From positions 62,001 through 126,000 of the forward strand of contig CBFIHR010000001.1 in assembly GCA_965662365.1 (NCBI GenBank): 64,000 bases of DNA, given 5' to 3'. The notes under the pieces were generated by a model. The model saw only the letters and a list, made by a program, of their open reading frames with translations, was not told the origin of the DNA and did no database searches. The stretch is from CAWVWD01 sp965662365 (lineage in GTDB: Bacteria > Bacteroidota > Bacteroidia > Chitinophagales > Saprospiraceae). Position numbers and translations under genes: made by a program. This document shows, one piece after another, positions 7,122 to 16,301 of this stretch (position 1 is the stretch's first letter; every line of letters starts with the position of its first letter).

Positions 7122-8972
7122 CTATTCAGTCGCCTTCCTATAAGACGCTACACCATTCAAAATCGGCAATGTAATCGTTGTTCCATTCGGATCAATCGTT
7201 AGCTTCGTGCCTGGCTCAGGACAAATCGTAAAGTTCTTATCAGATGAAAAAATCAAAAGACCAATTTGTTGTCCTTTCGGAATAATCTGATCATCAGGCA
7301 TTAAATCAAACGACACCTCATAAAATTCTCCAGGTACAAGCGGTTCACCGTCTGTCAACGAACTATGATTTTGAGGATCTGCCCAGCCACGAGTAATGAC
7401 ATTTTCATAAATCTTCGCCCCTTTTTCTTCATTCCACGGCAATGACACTAACCAAACCGAAAGGTTCGCCGCAGGTTTGTCACAAGCCAATTTGAGCGTA
7501 ACACGAGGCACACCCGAAATTTTAACGGATTTCTTCAAGGTCGGCGTTACATACAACAACCGATTCGGAGCATTTTCATCTTTCACAAGAGCCGCTGCAT
7601 CAATCGAATAATCATCAATCAATACCTGAGTAGGTTGATTTTCAGGTTGTTGAGTCCATAAACTTCCTTTAGGATCACCACTTTTAAGATATAACGTAAC
7701 GTCCGAAGCATTAGGGTCAGGATAAGCATCGTAAGCAGTTGGCTCGTATTTTCCCTCTCGGACAATTTGCACGGGAGCATCGTCTTCGACACCATTTTCA
7801 ACGCCATGCAAATACCTCGTAAACCAACGATTCATCATTTTCATTGGTGGATTTCCGCCATGTCCTTTTTGGTGATAATACAGTTGTGTCGGTATGCCTT
7901 TTTCCTTCACTGCTTTGTAAAATAGATAACTATGTTCTGGCATGACATTCCAATCATTAAAACCATGTGCCATTAACATCGGCGTTTTCATACTATCCAA
8001 TTGATTCAAATAATTACGACTCGCCCAAAAATCATTATAATCGCCAGTCACTCTGTCTTGACTCGCCATTAAACTATCATCTCTTACCACTTTATTATTT
8101 CGTCTGCGATTCGATTTTTTTCCCGTATTAATAAAATCATACAATACATCAACATCTTCCCCCAAATATCCATCAGGAGAACGCACCAAACCATTCGAAC
8201 GATAATAATGATAAAACGAAACAACAGGTGCAACAGGAATAATTGCTTCTAACCCTTCTACACCTGTCGTCGCTGCTGCTACGCAAAGCGTACCATCGTA
8301 AGAAGTACCGGTCATTCCAACTTTTTTTGAACACCAATAAGCTGTCACTTTTTCATTGCCCTCTCGAGTAGTAAAACCATCTGCTCGCCCACAAAGCCAA
8401 TCAATAACTGCCTTAGGTGCTAATGATTCATTCTCCCCACCAACAGTCGGAACGCCATCGGACAAGCCCGTTCCAGGAGAAGAAGAATAGACCATTACAT
8501 AACCTCTCGACACCCAAGTCCTGTCATTTACAAACGCCATAAAAGGGCGTTTTTTTCTCGTTCTTTGATTTGGATGTTTATGTGGTTTTGGTTCTTCTCC
8601 TAACTCATGTTCCACGTCCCACATATGTTTTTCTTTATATCCTCCCCGCATCATGACGAATATACTCGCACCATAATAAGGACTTGATATATAAATAGCA
8701 GGTAATTTCAAGTCACTTGATTCCGTTTGGGCTGGCCTTGTCACAAATACGTGCATTCTATCTAACTTCCCATCTTCATCAGAATCAAAAGTCGTTTCTA
8801 CCCACAATTCTTCTTTAATCCATTCACTCGGATCCCTAAACTCAGGAACAACTTGTGCCTCGCCATTTCTGAAAATAGGTTTTGGTCCTTCTACCTTTTG
8901 TGCCATTACAGCTACAAAACTTCCGATAAACAAAAAGCATAAGAATAAATGTTTTAATGTGTTTTTTGTCAT
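7122..8972 (-). CDS. Secreted X-prolyl dipeptidyl-peptidase/CocE family hydrolase
   Basis: This alpha/beta hydrolase of the S15/CocE-NonD family removes X-Pro dipeptides or cleaves esters outside the cytoplasm. From the chosen start the 616 residues begin with a signal peptide (MTKNTLKHLFLCFLFIGS...AVMAQ). The nucleophile is Ser224 in GMTGTSYDG, followed by Asp340 in AHGFNDWNV and His371 in QKGHGG. The C-terminal third forms the family's jelly-roll domain. Between residues about 115 and 150 is a basic His/Lys/Arg-rich insertion (PHKHPNQRTRKKRP). An in-frame ATG at 9017 would add 15 residues before the signal peptide and is less likely. The substrate cannot be fixed from sequence. Confidence 0.88.
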   Translation of the reverse strand: MTKNTLKHLFLCFLFIGSFVAVMAQKVEGPKPIFRNGEAQVVPEFRDPSEWIKEELWVETTFDSDEDGKLDRMHVFVTRPAQTESSDLKLPAIYISSPYYGASIFVMMRGGYKEKHMWDVEHELGEEPKPHKHPNQRTRKKRPFMAFVNDRTWVSRGYVMVYSSSPGTGLSDGVPTVGGENESLAPKAVIDWLCGRADGFTTREGNEKVTAYWCSKKVGMTGTSYDGTLCVAAATTGVEGLEAIIPVAPVVSFYHYYRSNGLVRSPDGYLGEDVDVLYDFINTGKKSNRRRNNKVVRDDSLMASQDRVTGDYNDFWASRNYLNQLDSMKTPMLMAHGFNDWNVMPEHSYLFYKAVKEKGIPTQLYYHQKGHGGNPPMKMMNRWFTRYLHGVENGVEDDAPVQIVREGKYEPTAYDAYPDPNASDVTLYLKSGDPKGSLWTQQPENQPTQVLIDDYSIDAAALVKDENAPNRLLYVTPTLKKSVKISGVPRVTLKLACDKPAANLSVWLVSLPWNEEKGAKIYENVITRGWADPQNHSSLTDGEPLVPGEFYEVSFDLMPDDQIIPKGQQIGLLIFSSDKNFTICPEPGTKLTIDPNGTTITLPILNGVASYRKATE

Positions 8973-9084
8973 ATTTTCAAGGTATTTTATGTGTTTTATA
9001 AGTGAATTAATTTTCATGATTAAGCCCTTGATTAGTAATTTTGCCCAAGTTAAAGAATCGGAAATAAAAGATTAAAAATTCTAT

Positions 9085-9124
9085 AAGAAACGGTGAACTC
9101 TCCATCGAGAATTCACCGTTTCTT
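9085..9124. terminator. Strong hairpin between small membrane gene and hydrolase gene
   Basis: Arms 9085-9102 and 9107-9124 form an 18-bp stem with one mismatch and a 4-nt loop (CATC). On the minus strand a U-rich run follows. Position fits termination of the small gene at 9171-9329 before the hydrolase gene. Confidence 0.7.
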
Positions 9125-9170
9125 GTCGCCTTCTATTGTTTTTGAAACTACGCTACAAATCGTTGACGTC

Positions 9171-9329
9171 TCAGCTCAAAAAACTCATCCCAGTAACACT
9201 AACCAAAAAAATGAACGCTAAAAACAACGTCCAAAAACGAGCATTTTTATAAAAATTCATTTTTGTTTCCATTAGAATGGAAATAAGACTGATACAGAAA
9301 AGTAGGTAAATAATCACTAATATAATCAT
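9171..9329 (-). CDS. 52-residue two-helix membrane protein
   Basis: An ATG-started frame encodes MIILVIIYLLFCISLISILM, a short polar loop (ETKMNFYKNARFW), then TLFLAFIFLVSVTGMSFLS. Two hydrophobic helices of about 19 residues flank a basic loop, which is typical of small inner-membrane proteins. The frame is followed about 45 bp later by a strong hairpin on the same strand, as expected for a real short transcript. pyrD is about 95 bp upstream on the same strand. I do not recognise a family, so it is hypothetical, supported by composition and the terminator. Confidence 0.5.
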   Translation of the reverse strand: MIILVIIYLLFCISLISILMETKMNFYKNARFWTLFLAFIFLVSVTGMSFLS

Positions 9330-9423
9330 ATTTACTTGATTTTGATATATTTATGAATTGTCATATTTTATAACGTTTCAAAATCATATTTTGCTTATCA
9401 AAACCTTACTTTTCTACAAAAAA

Positions 9424-10452
9424 CTACTTCAGCAATGCCTGATTGATCTCTTTTATCAACCCTGGACCTGAATAAACCAAACCCGAATAAACTTGTACTA
9501 AAACAGCTCCGGCATTCAATTTTTCGATAGCATCTTCAGCAGAACAAATGCCGCCCACTGCAATAATTTTCAGTTCCCGATTAGATTTTTCGTACAAATA
9601 TTTAACGACTTCCGTCGAACGATTACGAACAGGAAAACCGCTCAATCCACCATTACCTATATTTTCAATCGTGCTTTTATCTGTTTTTAAACCGCTTCTG
9701 CTAATCGTCGTATTTGTTGCAATAACACCTTCAATCTTAGTTTCCGCAACGATTTCAATAATATCGTCCAACTGTGAATCCGTCAAATCTGGTGCTATTT
9801 TTAATAAAATCGGTTTTGGATTTTCTTTTTGATTATTCAAGTGTTGCAGGTGAGCAAGCAAAGCCGTCAGCGGCTCTCGATCTTGTAACGCCCGAAGATT
9901 CGGTGTATTTGGCGAACTAACATTCACTACAAAATAATCAACATACGGAAACAAAGTTTCAAAACAAATCGAATAATCCGAAATAGCATTTTCGTTGGGC
10001 GTCACTTTGTTTTTACCAATATTTCCACCAATAATCACGCCTTTCGGTTTTCCCTTTTTCAGGCGTTCGACCATCGCATCGACCCCAGCATTATTGAACC
10101 CCATTCGATTAATCAACCCTTTATCCTCAGGCAACCGAAACAATCGAGGTTGAGGATTTCCATCTTGCGGTTTTGGCGTGACTGTCCCGACTTCAATAAA
10201 GCCGAAACCGAGTGCAGCCATTGCTTTGTAAGCTTTTCCATCTTTATCAAAACCAGCCGCTAACCCTACCGGATTTTCAAACTCTAAGCCGAATACTTTT
10301 CGTTTCAGTCGCTCATCTTTCACCGTATAGAAGCTACGAAATATCGAACCAATAATCGGAATAGCTAAGGTGAATTTTAATAAATCAACCGTCAAATAAT
10401 GTGCTTTTTCAGCAGGTAATAAAAACAAAAGCGGTTTTAATAATTTATACAT
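9424..10452 (-). CDS. pyrD: Dihydroorotate dehydrogenase (quinone), class 2
   Basis: This 342-residue flavoenzyme oxidises dihydroorotate to orotate with quinone in pyrimidine synthesis. The N-terminal amphipathic region (residues 1-35, LLKPLLFLLPAEKAHYLTVDLL) is the membrane-associating class 2 extension. FMN and substrate motifs are GFIEVGTVTPKPQDGNPQPR, NRMGFNNAGVD, and NVSSPNTPNLR with the class 2 catalytic Ser. IATNTTISR, GGLSG and VGGI near the C terminus hold the flavin phosphate. Length and ATG start are normal. No other pyrimidine genes adjoin it. Confidence 0.96.
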   Translation of the reverse strand: MYKLLKPLLFLLPAEKAHYLTVDLLKFTLAIPIIGSIFRSFYTVKDERLKRKVFGLEFENPVGLAAGFDKDGKAYKAMAALGFGFIEVGTVTPKPQDGNPQPRLFRLPEDKGLINRMGFNNAGVDAMVERLKKGKPKGVIIGGNIGKNKVTPNENAISDYSICFETLFPYVDYFVVNVSSPNTPNLRALQDREPLTALLAHLQHLNNQKENPKPILLKIAPDLTDSQLDDIIEIVAETKIEGVIATNTTISRSGLKTDKSTIENIGNGGLSGFPVRNRSTEVVKYLYEKSNRELKIIAVGGICSAEDAIEKLNAGAVLVQVYSGLVYSGPGLIKEINQALLK

Positions 10453-10489
10453 TACTTTAATATTTTTAGAATTTTGGACGAAGTTAAGC

Positions 10490-10497
10490 CAAAAATA
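10490..10497 (-). promoter_or_regulatory. Candidate -7 box of pyrD
   Basis: TATTTTTG on the minus strand fits TAnnTTTG exactly, 37 nt before the pyrD ATG. A TTTC rather than TTTG lies 17 nt upstream, so the -33 element is weak. Confidence 0.4.
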
Positions 10498-10522
10498 TTA
10501 TCGAGGATATTTTTGAAATAAA

Positions 10523-10572
10523 AAAGTCGTTTCGAGTGTCCTTAAATATTAAAAACTACCCAAAACGACTTT
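10523..10572 (-). terminator. Hairpin after the second deoxynucleoside kinase gene
   Basis: The 10-bp arms AAAGTCGTTT (10523-10532) and AAACGACTTT (10563-10572) are perfect inverted copies around a 30-nt loop. A GACGG/CCGTC mini-hairpin lies closer to the kinase stop, near 10586-10607. Together they probably end the minus-strand kinase transcript before pyrD. Confidence 0.5.
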
Positions 10573-10617
10573 CAGTAATGATTTATGACGGCTTATTTAG
10601 AAACCGTCTTCCGTTTA

Positions 10618-11265
10618 TTAAAACAAACCGTGTAACTCCGCCGAAACCAAGTTAACAACATTTCCTAAATCCTCCGGTCTGTTCTTAAAGTCTAAATTAT
10701 TAATATCAATGACTAATAATTTTCCTTCGTCATAATTCGCAATCCAATCTTCATAACGTTGATTCAATCGCTTCAAATAATCCAAACTCATGCTGCCCTC
10801 ATAATTACGTCCCCTTGATTGAATATGATCTACCAAAGTCGGAATACTTGCCCGTAAATAAATCAATAAATCAGGTGGATTGACTTGTTTGCTCATCGTT
10901 TGAAACAAGTTCATATAATTATCAAAATCACGCCCCGACATCAAGCCCATATCATGCAAGTTCGGAGCAAAAATATAAGCATCTTCATAGATCGTCCGAT
11001 CTTGAATCACCGTTCTGTTCCCTTGCTGAATATTCAAAACCTGCTGGTATCGGCTATTCAAAAAGTAAATCTGTAAGTGAAAAGACCAACGCTGCATATC
11101 ATCATAAAAATCTGCTAAATAAGGATTAGTGCTGGTATCTTCATAGTGAACATCCCAAGAAAAACTCTTCGCCAGCTGACTGGATAAAGTGGTTTTTCCT
11201 GCTCCGATATTTCCAGCTATTGCAACGTGTTTGACCCTTGGTACTGTGTTTTCTGTTTGACTCAT
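10618..11265 (-). CDS. Deoxynucleoside kinase
   Basis: This 215-residue cytoplasmic kinase phosphorylates deoxynucleosides in salvage and matches the dGK/dAK-like family. It has Walker A GNIGAGKTT (18-26), the base-bearing segment YEDTSTNPYLADFY (about 41-54), the canonical QDRTIYEDAYIF motif near 88-99, and the lid RGRNYE near 152. It is a paralogue of the folK-linked protein at 5807-6457 and, unlike that one, retains the DRT motif. The start is ATG. dnaG lies upstream on the same strand with a 104-bp gap. Substrate preference cannot be read from the sequence. Confidence 0.92.
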   Translation of the reverse strand: MSQTENTVPRVKHVAIAGNIGAGKTTLSSQLAKSFSWDVHYEDTSTNPYLADFYDDMQRWSFHLQIYFLNSRYQQVLNIQQGNRTVIQDRTIYEDAYIFAPNLHDMGLMSGRDFDNYMNLFQTMSKQVNPPDLLIYLRASIPTLVDHIQSRGRNYEGSMSLDYLKRLNQRYEDWIANYDEGKLLVIDINNLDFKNRPEDLGNVVNLVSAELHGLF

Positions 11266-11369
11266 TCGTGATTGATTAAAATTAGACTGCGAAAATACAA
11301 TTTTGTTTGAATAATCCCTTGTCCGCTTTGACGGATTTTTGTCAATAAAAAATTGAAAATCATTTTCAT

Positions 11370-13535
11370 TTACTTCAAGACAACTGTTCCCGTCAGTTCT
11401 GCTAAGTCGCTGCGGATTTCCATTAATCGTTTCTGTATTTTTAATAATCGCATCAATTCCTCAAAGTCCTCTTTCGAAACATTTTTTAATCGACGCTGAT
11501 TTTTTTCATACAATCGCTGGATTTTTTTCAGTTTAAATAAATTAACACCAGTGATAGCATCTGTCTTAAAGTTATCGTCTGGCATCGGTTGTGTTGCCAA
11601 CGGCTTATCAAATTTTCCAAGCCAATTTTCACTATATTCATACGGCGAAGTCGATAAATTAATTGCTAAAGCTTGAATTTCCTTATCCTCGTGATTCAAG
11701 AAATCTTTATTCGTAAAAATGCGCTCCTCCGCCAACTCCTCATAAATCATATTCACAATCTTGCGATAAAGCGGATGTTCAAACTCCTCGATAACCTCTT
11801 CCATATTCGACAACACATAAGTCGCCACATTCCACTCTTCCGTCTCCTTGTTTTGATGAATTTGAAAAGTCTGATTGCCATACAACATCAAGATTCGAAC
11901 AATATCTTTTTCTTGAAATTCATCGTTATAATTTCGTTTTGTCTCTTTATTCTCAATCGGCATCAAGCCAACATCGGGCGGCAAATTATCCTCAAAATTA
12001 CTTGAATGATTTCCGCTATAATTTCCAACATCAGGCGGCATAAAACCAGCGTCCATTGGTGGAAAACCATCTCCAAAATCAGGCGGCATCAAGCCCGCAA
12101 AACCATCATCATTTTGAGTCGTTTTTGGTCGATTTGGCGTCGATTTCGTTCTTGATTCTTGTTGCTGTTTGGGTTGCTGACGCTGTTGTTCACGCTGTTT
12201 GCGGCGTTCCTCATTTTGTTGTTCTTTCCTACGATTTTTAACCAATCGCATCACCGCTTTATTCGCCTCATCTACCAAAATCTGCTCACTGATTTCCATC
12301 AAACCCGAACATTCTCGCACATAAACAGAACGTTTAATCGGGTCAGGAATTCGAGCAATACTGCCGACAATATCTTTGATTAATTCCGCTCGCTTAATCG
12401 GATCATTAGCTGTTTCTTCAATTAATAAATTCGTTTTAAACAAAATAAAATCAGCTGCTTTCTCCTTAACATATTGCTTAAATCGCTCTGTACCAACGGA
12501 TTGAACAAACGAATCTGGGTCTTCGCCTTCAGGCAACAGCACAACTTTGACATTCATATCCTGCTCCAGCACCAAATCCAATCCTCGCAATGCGGCTTTG
12601 ATCCCTGCGGCATCTCCATCGTATAAAATCGTAATATTTGGCGTATTCCGTTTTATTAATTGAATTTGTCCGACCGTCAATGATGTTCCCGAGGACGAAA
12701 CGACATTTTCGATACCCGCTTGATTCAACGAAATCACATCAGTATAACCTTCGACCAAAAAACAGTTATCTTCTTGACGAATTGCTTTTTTGGCAAAATA
12801 AATACCGTAAAGCACTCGACTTTTATTGTAAATTTCTGTTTCGGGCGAGTTAAGATATTTCGGTTGTTTTTTATCGTTTACCAATATTCGCCCACCGAAA
12901 CCAATCACTTTTCCCGAAAGGTTATGAATTGGAAACTGCACACGATTTCGGAAAAAATCACGACCATACTTTGAGGTCAAACCGACTGTTTTCAATAAGT
13001 CAATATTGTACCCTTTATTAACCATCGCCAGGGTCAAATGATCTTTTTTATCAAAAGCAAACCCCAGTTGAAACTTCTTAATCGTGTCTTCTCGAAAGCC
13101 TCTTTGTTTAAAATAACTCAAGCCGACACTTTTTCCGATATCGCTATTGATCAAATTGTCATGATAATAATTGACCGCAAAGTCATTGATAATGAATAAG
13201 CTATCCTTACGCTGTCGCTCTAAATCCTGCTCGGGGGAGAGTTGTTTTTCCTCTATTTTGATACCGTACTTCTTCGCTAAATATCGCAAAGCGTCCGGAT
13301 AAGAAAATTGCTCGTGCTCCATCACAAAATTGACGGAATTACCACCTTTTCCACATCCAAAACATTTGTAAATACCTTTATTCGGTGAAACAGTGAATGA
13401 TGGCGTTTTTTCGTTGTGAAAAGGACACAAACCAATCATATTCACCCCTCGCCGCCTAAGATTCACGAAGTCACCGACAACTTCTTCAATCTTAGCCGTT
13501 TCAAAAATTTCTGTTATGGTTTTTTGTGTAATCAT
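11370..13535 (-). CDS. dnaG: DNA primase
   Basis: DnaG makes RNA primers for replication. The 721-residue protein has the N-terminal zinc-binding domain (C37, H40, C58, C61), the RNA polymerase core, and a TOPRIM centre with Glu262 in VEGYTD and Asp306/Asp308 in YDGDAAG. Residues about 435-530 form an unusual linker. It begins with a Gln/Arg/Glu-rich stretch and continues with a Gly/Pro/Asp-rich segment that repeats a PPDxG-like unit (MPPDFG, MPPDVG, LPPDVG). The C-terminal 190 residues fit the helicase-binding domain. The ATG start and Zn-finger spacing are normal. At 721 residues it is longer than E. coli DnaG (581), mainly because of the linker. Confidence 0.97.
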   Translation of the reverse strand: MITQKTITEIFETAKIEEVVGDFVNLRRRGVNMIGLCPFHNEKTPSFTVSPNKGIYKCFGCGKGGNSVNFVMEHEQFSYPDALRYLAKKYGIKIEEKQLSPEQDLERQRKDSLFIINDFAVNYYHDNLINSDIGKSVGLSYFKQRGFREDTIKKFQLGFAFDKKDHLTLAMVNKGYNIDLLKTVGLTSKYGRDFFRNRVQFPIHNLSGKVIGFGGRILVNDKKQPKYLNSPETEIYNKSRVLYGIYFAKKAIRQEDNCFLVEGYTDVISLNQAGIENVVSSSGTSLTVGQIQLIKRNTPNITILYDGDAAGIKAALRGLDLVLEQDMNVKVVLLPEGEDPDSFVQSVGTERFKQYVKEKAADFILFKTNLLIEETANDPIKRAELIKDIVGSIARIPDPIKRSVYVRECSGLMEISEQILVDEANKAVMRLVKNRRKEQQNEERRKQREQQRQQPKQQQESRTKSTPNRPKTTQNDDGFAGLMPPDFGDGFPPMDAGFMPPDVGNYSGNHSSNFEDNLPPDVGLMPIENKETKRNYNDEFQEKDIVRILMLYGNQTFQIHQNKETEEWNVATYVLSNMEEVIEEFEHPLYRKIVNMIYEELAEERIFTNKDFLNHEDKEIQALAINLSTSPYEYSENWLGKFDKPLATQPMPDDNFKTDAITGVNLFKLKKIQRLYEKNQRRLKNVSKEDFEELMRLLKIQKRLMEIRSDLAELTGTVVLK

Positions 13536-13906
13536 TATGGTAAAGATATGTAAATTTTAATGTTTTAATGTTGTAACAAATCAAGGAATATAAAAAATTA
13601 ACCAAAAATAATCTGTTTAATCAAAACAAAAATTACAACTTAAGCCTTTCACAATCAGTTATTTAAGTTCAGAATACCAATACAAATAAAATTTATATAT
13701 ATATGAAATTATTTGTTATTCATAATTGCCTTTAGTATATTTGATCCGTTACCTTTTATAATAAAATATTGAGAGAATAGTACCGATAGTTGAATATGCA
13801 CAACACCCTATAAATGAAATGGTTAACAAACTTAGTCTGAACTTCAGTGCTTAATTATTGCATCAACGCAATATTTAACTTTGAGGTTTAGCATAAAATA
13901 AAAACT
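13536..13906. other. AT-rich divergent spacer between dnaG and a secreted-protein gene
   Basis: This 371-bp stretch separates divergent genes. I see no coding frame of substance. It holds an exact-match Bacteroidota promoter at 13712-13743 on the plus strand. A TATCTTTA sequence on the minus strand at 13541-13548 is one mismatch from a -7 box and only five bases before the dnaG ATG. Confidence 0.6.
13712..13743 (+). promoter_or_regulatory. Bacteroidota-type promoter (TTTG / TATATTTG)
   Basis: TTTG at 13712-13715 and TATATTTG at 13736-13743 are separated by 20 nt, matching the -33 TTTG / -7 TAnnTTTG consensus. It faces the gene at 13907 and implies a 5' leader of about 155 nt. This is the best full promoter match I found in the window. 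Confidence 0.65.
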
Positions 13907-14470
13907 ATGAAAGCCTATGTAATTTCAGCATTAACTACGCTTTTGACCTTACTAACTGCAAACATTGCCGCCGCTGATCCTGGTGCAAGAAATAGCCTTT
14001 CTGTTGCACCACAAAAAGTCTATCCGAAAATGATAGAAGCAGTCAAGGCAGAAGATTGGATAAAATTAAATAAGGCACTTAAAATATTACAACCTTTAAG
14101 CGACGAGATTGATGACATATTACGTTTGAAACTTACCACAGAATTAGAGGAAGCGATTGCAGATAGAAATAAGGAAGAAGCCGAGAAAAAAGTAATGGAG
14201 TTAATAATTGGCGGCGTTCGTTCATTATTGATTTTGTCGAGTAAAGCAGATACGCCAGAAACTCGTAAAGAGATGTTTCGTCAAGCATTTACAGAATTTG
14301 TTACGATTGAGCCTCACCTTAAAAAATTAGATGCTTCACAAACCTACAGAATTATGACTAATTTCAGAGGTTCTTATAATATCATCAAAGATAAAAATCA
14401 ATTTATCACCAACACGATGATTATTAATCGTGACCTTAAATCGCTTATCGCCAAATATTCTAAACCATAA
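13907..14470 (+). CDS. Secreted helical protein of unknown function
   Basis: The 187-residue product starts with a signal peptide (MKAYVISALTTLLTLLTANIAAA) and an AAADPG cleavage context. The mature part is almost all amphipathic helix, with a charged segment at about 85-100 (EEAIADRNKEEAEKKVMEL) and a basic C-terminal tail. I recognise no catalytic motif, metal site or named family. A full promoter lies upstream. A histidine kinase with a periplasmic sensor follows 118 bp downstream with its own -7 box. The secreted protein could be a partner of the sensor, but that is adjacency-based inference only. Confidence 0.75.
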   Translation: MKAYVISALTTLLTLLTANIAAADPGARNSLSVAPQKVYPKMIEAVKAEDWIKLNKALKILQPLSDEIDDILRLKLTTELEEAIADRNKEEAEKKVMELIIGGVRSLLILSSKADTPETRKEMFRQAFTEFVTIEPHLKKLDASQTYRIMTNFRGSYNIIKDKNQFITNTMIINRDLKSLIAKYSKP

Positions 14471-14545
14471 TAAGCGAATAGCTTTATTAATATACATTTT
14501 CAATTCTTTTTAGATCCATAATTCATTTTAATTCTTCTGACTTCT

Positions 14546-14553
14546 TATCTTTG
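14546..14553 (+). promoter_or_regulatory. Candidate -7 box of the histidine kinase gene
   Basis: TATCTTTG fits TAnnTTTG exactly and ends 35 nt before the kinase ATG. No TTTG sits at the right distance upstream, so only half the promoter is supported. Confidence 0.45.
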
Positions 14554-14588
14554 GAAATAATAATAATTGTTTCACACAGATAAAAACG

Positions 14589-15974
14589 ATGTTGTTAAGC
14601 GTGCAACAAAAATACATTCTGCCTTTTCTACTTGGTTTAGGTTGTCTTTCAACGGTTTATATATTCTTTATACTCAACCAGCACACTAATCTGTTGAAAA
14701 CAGAACTACAAAGAAAAGGGCAAGCCGTTTTGGAAAAGCTTTCCGAGCTAAGTGAAGTCGATATGCTGCTACAAGATGAAGACCGACTCTCTGTACTCAC
14801 AAAACAAATCACTCAAGATAATGATGTAACAACGGCGGCAATTTATATCAAACAAAATCAGTCTTCCGTATCTAACGACTCCTCTTTTACTTTTCCAGAT
14901 TTATCAATTACAAACTATACCGAATACGACTTAGCAGACAATTTGCTATTTGTTCAGCCGATTAAAGATCGCCCCGATAATGTCATTGGCTTAGTCGGTC
15001 TCGCTATCTCAAAGAAACGATTGAATAATATTATTTATGACATAGGTTTACGGTTAGGATTATTCAGTTTACTGGCTTTTATAATTGTCGGTTATGTTGT
15101 AAATTATTTATCTCAAAAGCTAAAAAAATTAGCTGATAATGCAGTCAAAGAAGCTGAACAAATCGAGGCGGCTTATGAGAAATTGCAACAGCTACAATTA
15201 AAACTAGTCGCAACGAACTCCTCTTTAGAACAACGTGTCAAAGAACGAACCGCTGAACTGAAAAATGCTAATATAGAATTTGAAATAGCAAACGCCGAAC
15301 TAAAAGAGTTTGCTTACATTGTTTCGCACGACTTGAAAGCACCTCTTCGAGCTATTGACTCCTTGACAAAATGGATTGCAGAAGATTACAAAGGCGACTT
15401 AGACACCGAAGGACAGGATTTAATTCAAACACTGAAAAATCGAGTGATAATCATGAATCAATTGATCGATGGTATATTACAATACTCTCGAATTAGTCGG
15501 GTAAATTCAAAATCTGAAACTACCGATTTGAATGAAATTATACAATACGTTTGGACTTTAGAAAAACCAGCAGAACATTTCTCTCTAAATATCGAAAAAC
15601 CTTTGCCGAAAATCTTTATAAATTATAATAAAATCCAAGAATTATTTCAAAAAATAATTCAAAACGCCATTCGATTTAATGATAAAGAAAAGGCGATTAT
15701 TAGCATCAAATGGTCAGAAGATAAGGACTACATTTATATCGACTTTCAAGATAATGGAATCGGTATTAAAGAAAAAAACTTCGATGAAATCTTTAAAATC
15801 TTCAAAACCTTAGAGAAGAAAAAATACAAAAACCAGATAGGAATAGGTCTGACGTTAGCAAAACGTATCGTCGAAATTTATAATGGAGAAATTACACTTA
15901 TCTCTAAAATTGGAGCGGGAACAACATTTACGATTTCGTTCCCCAAAAAAAATGTTACTAAACATCAAGGATAA
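14589..15974 (+). CDS. Membrane sensor histidine kinase, orphan
   Basis: This 461-residue two-component kinase has TM1 at about 8-30, a 120-residue extracytoplasmic sensor region, TM2 at about 155-173, and a coiled coil at about 178-240. The HisKA domain has the phosphoacceptor H247 in YIVSHDLKAPLRAI. The HATPase domain has Asn359 in QNAIRFND, DNGIGI (388-393) and GIGL (418-421). The HisKA and ATPase features resemble bacteriophytochrome-type kinases with short linkers. No response-regulator gene adjoins it. The only one in the window, at 39200, is 23 kb away. The ligand is unknown. Confidence 0.92.
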   Translation: MLLSVQQKYILPFLLGLGCLSTVYIFFILNQHTNLLKTELQRKGQAVLEKLSELSEVDMLLQDEDRLSVLTKQITQDNDVTTAAIYIKQNQSSVSNDSSFTFPDLSITNYTEYDLADNLLFVQPIKDRPDNVIGLVGLAISKKRLNNIIYDIGLRLGLFSLLAFIIVGYVVNYLSQKLKKLADNAVKEAEQIEAAYEKLQQLQLKLVATNSSLEQRVKERTAELKNANIEFEIANAELKEFAYIVSHDLKAPLRAIDSLTKWIAEDYKGDLDTEGQDLIQTLKNRVIIMNQLIDGILQYSRISRVNSKSETTDLNEIIQYVWTLEKPAEHFSLNIEKPLPKIFINYNKIQELFQKIIQNAIRFNDKEKAIISIKWSEDKDYIYIDFQDNGIGIKEKNFDEIFKIFKTLEKKKYKNQIGIGLTLAKRIVEIYNGEITLISKIGAGTTFTISFPKKNVTKHQG

Positions 15975-16301
15975 CATGATACCACAACTTAATTAAATAC
16001 AAGCCTTCAAAAAACAGCACTAATACCTATTAATCAATTATTTATAAAAATAAAAATCACTAATAAAATCATATTTTCTAACTTTTAATACAATCCCTTT
16101 ATTTTTTAATTCAATGTAAAACGTCGTCGATTATAAAACCGAGTATAAAAAAGTGTCAAAATGATTTCGTCCCAAATTTGATATAAAATCTTATTTATTT
16201 ATTAGATTCCTGCTCAATAAATCGTCTATTTTTACTACTTTTCGCCGTCTTTGATAAAATAGGATTTTACTATTTCTCAAAATATTTTAAGCTAACTAAT
16301 T
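15975..16301. other. Spacer before the pullulanase gene
   Basis: This 327-bp AT-rich stretch shows no gene. A TACTTTTC sequence, one mismatch from a -7 box, lies near 16235 on the plus strand. I see no convincing hairpin after the kinase stop. Confidence 0.5.
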
